A stretch of 5,946 bases of DNA from Butyrivibrio sp. UBA3740. Its GTDB lineage: Bacteria > Bacillota > Clostridia > Lachnospirales > Lachnospiraceae. The position numbers and the translations under genes were made by a program. Location of the stretch: positions 1-5,946 of the forward strand of contig DFGW01000142.1 of assembly GCA_002372465.1 (NCBI GenBank), read 5' to 3'. The stretch's first letter is position 1. Each line of letters begins with the position of its first letter. The notes below the pieces were generated by a model. That model did not search any database. It was not told the DNA's origin and worked only from the letters and a program-made list of their open reading frames with translations. Shown one piece after another: positions 4,985 to 5,946 of this stretch.

Positions 4985-5946
4985 TTATTTAGTTTCTTTA
5001 TCCTCAACATGGCCACACTCAGGGTTTCCACAAGCAAGTTTGGAGTTCTTTGCATACATCACTCCGCCGCATTTAGGGCACTTCTTTGAAACCGGTCTTT
5101 GCCAGGACATGTAATCACAGTTAGGATTGTCAATACAACCATAGAAGATACGTCCCTTCTTGGTTCTTTTAAGGACAATATCCTTTCCGCACTTGGGACA
5201 CGCTACACCGATCTTCTCGAAATATGGCTTGGTGTTCTTACACTCCGGGAATCCGGGACAGGCAAGGAACTTTCCGTGAGGGCCGTACTTGATGACAAGG
5301 TTACGTCCACAAAGTTCACATACCTCATCAGTAACTTCATCCTGAACCTGAACCTTCTCAAGTTCCTTCTCCGCTGCTTTGACAGCATCGTTAAGATCAG
5401 GATAGAAATTCTCAATAACAGTCTTCCACTTTACATCGCCATCGGCAATGCCATCCAATAAGGCTTCCATATTGGAGGTAAAGTTGACATCAACGATCTG
5501 AGGAAAAGCTTCCATCATCATCTTGTTGACTGCCTGACCAAGCTCAGTAATGTAGAGACTCTTATTCTCCTTGGTAATGTAATGTCTCGCCATTATAGTA
5601 GAGATGGTGGGGGCATAAGTACTTGGTCTTCCAATCCCCAGTGCCTCCAGGTCATGAACGAGAGAGGCTTCTGTGTAGTGAGGAGCAGGCTGTGTGAAAT
5701 GCTGGTCTGCTTCAAAGGAAGAGAACTTAAGCCTTGTATCTGTATCAAGGTTCTTCATGAGAACATTCTTCTCAATCTGATCCTCATCATCAGTGTAAAC
5801 ATTAAGGAAACCATCAAATACAGTCTTGGATGCAGCCACTGTAAATCTGTGTTCTCCCGCATCGATCTTGACAGAGGTGGTCTCATATCTGGCAGCAGCC
5901 ATACGGCTTGCCATAAATCTTCTCCAGATCAGCTGATAAAGCCTGA
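4985..5946 (-). CDS. topA: DNA topoisomerase I, C-terminal part (5' end beyond window)
   Basis: Type IA topoisomerase that relaxes negative supercoils by cutting and passing a single strand. The frame is open from the window edge, so the gene starts upstream; 319 complete codons are visible. The first residues RLYQLIWRRFMASRMAA belong to the core domain after the catalytic tyrosine, which itself is not in the window. The conserved LGIGRPSTYAPTI motif, which lies near the DNA-binding core, is present (about 5640-5600). The tail carries three four-cysteine zinc repeats: CELC to the PECK cysteine (about 5320-5238), CPKCGKD to PNC (about 5200-5112), and CPKCGG to PEC (about 5080-5015). The protein ends in KETK followed by TAA. 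Codon use and GC match the neighbours. An intrinsic terminator follows 50 nt downstream. Whole proteins of this family are usually about 690-710 residues. Confidence 0.97.
   Translation of the reverse strand, partial: RLYQLIWRRFMASRMAAARYETTSVKIDAGEHRFTVAASKTVFDGFLNVYTDDEDQIEKNVLMKNLDTDTRLKFSSFEADQHFTQPAPHYTEASLVHDLEALGIGRPSTYAPTISTIMARHYITKENKSLYITELGQAVNKMMMEAFPQIVDVNFTSNMEALLDGIADGDVKWKTVIENFYPDLNDAVKAAEKELEKVQVQDEVTDEVCELCGRNLVIKYGPHGKFLACPGFPECKNTKPYFEKIGVACPKCGKDIVLKRTKKGRIFYGCIDNPNCDYMSWQRPVSKKCPKCGGVMYAKNSKLACGNPECGHVEDKETK

Noticed and set aside
994..5461. Plus-strand open frames (for example 994-1272, 1944-2258, 2613-3029, 2948-3367, 4421-4750, 5099-5461)
   Set aside because: Each lies opposite a clearly conserved minus-strand gene, has no family resemblance and no convincing ribosome site; they are mirror frames of fliF, fliE, flgC, codY and topA.

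Overview
The window carries seven protein genes, all read from the minus strand. In transcription order they are topA (3' end only), codY, flgB, flgC, fliE, fliF and fliG (5' part only). No tRNA, rRNA, insertion sequence, phage gene or CRISPR array is visible. CodY with a Bacillus-like recognition helix, strong GGAGG ribosome binding sites, moderately low GC and this gene order point to a motile Firmicute. The protein style looks most like Clostridia, probably Lachnospiraceae (Butyrivibrio/Roseburia-like). That genus-level guess is an impression, not a search result.

Layout from high to low coordinates: the C-terminal third of DNA topoisomerase I (5946-4985) with three four-cysteine zinc repeats; a 184-nt gap holding two overlapping CodY-box-like sites, the topA intrinsic terminator, and a codY promoter whose -35 lies inside that terminator; codY (4800-4021); a 200-nt control region; then the early flagellar genes flgB and flgC (proximal rod), fliE (MS ring-rod adaptor), fliF (MS ring) and fliG (rotor/switch), which runs off the window. 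The flagellar genes are in assembly-related order, look like one operon and build the inner core of the motor.

The proteins are well-known families and nothing in them is new. The regulatory DNA is the interesting part. A near-consensus sigma-28 (SigD/FliA) promoter overlaps the end of codY, and a 24-bp near-perfect palindrome starts inside its -10. The codY terminator lies between that promoter and flgB, so a sigma-28 transcript must read through it or end as an RNA of about 80 nt. A second, sigma-A-like promoter lies just upstream of flgB, below the terminator. This suggests a dual-promoter, possibly attenuated, switch where the nutrient regulator CodY meets the flagellar operon. The topA-codY-flgB-flgC-fliE-fliF-fliG order resembles Bacillus subtilis, where trmFO, xerC and hslVU lie between topA and codY; they are absent here.

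The gaps flgC-fliE (93 nt) and fliE-fliF (101 nt) are unusually long for this operon and each contains inverted repeats. The other gaps in the operon are short (18 and 48 nt).
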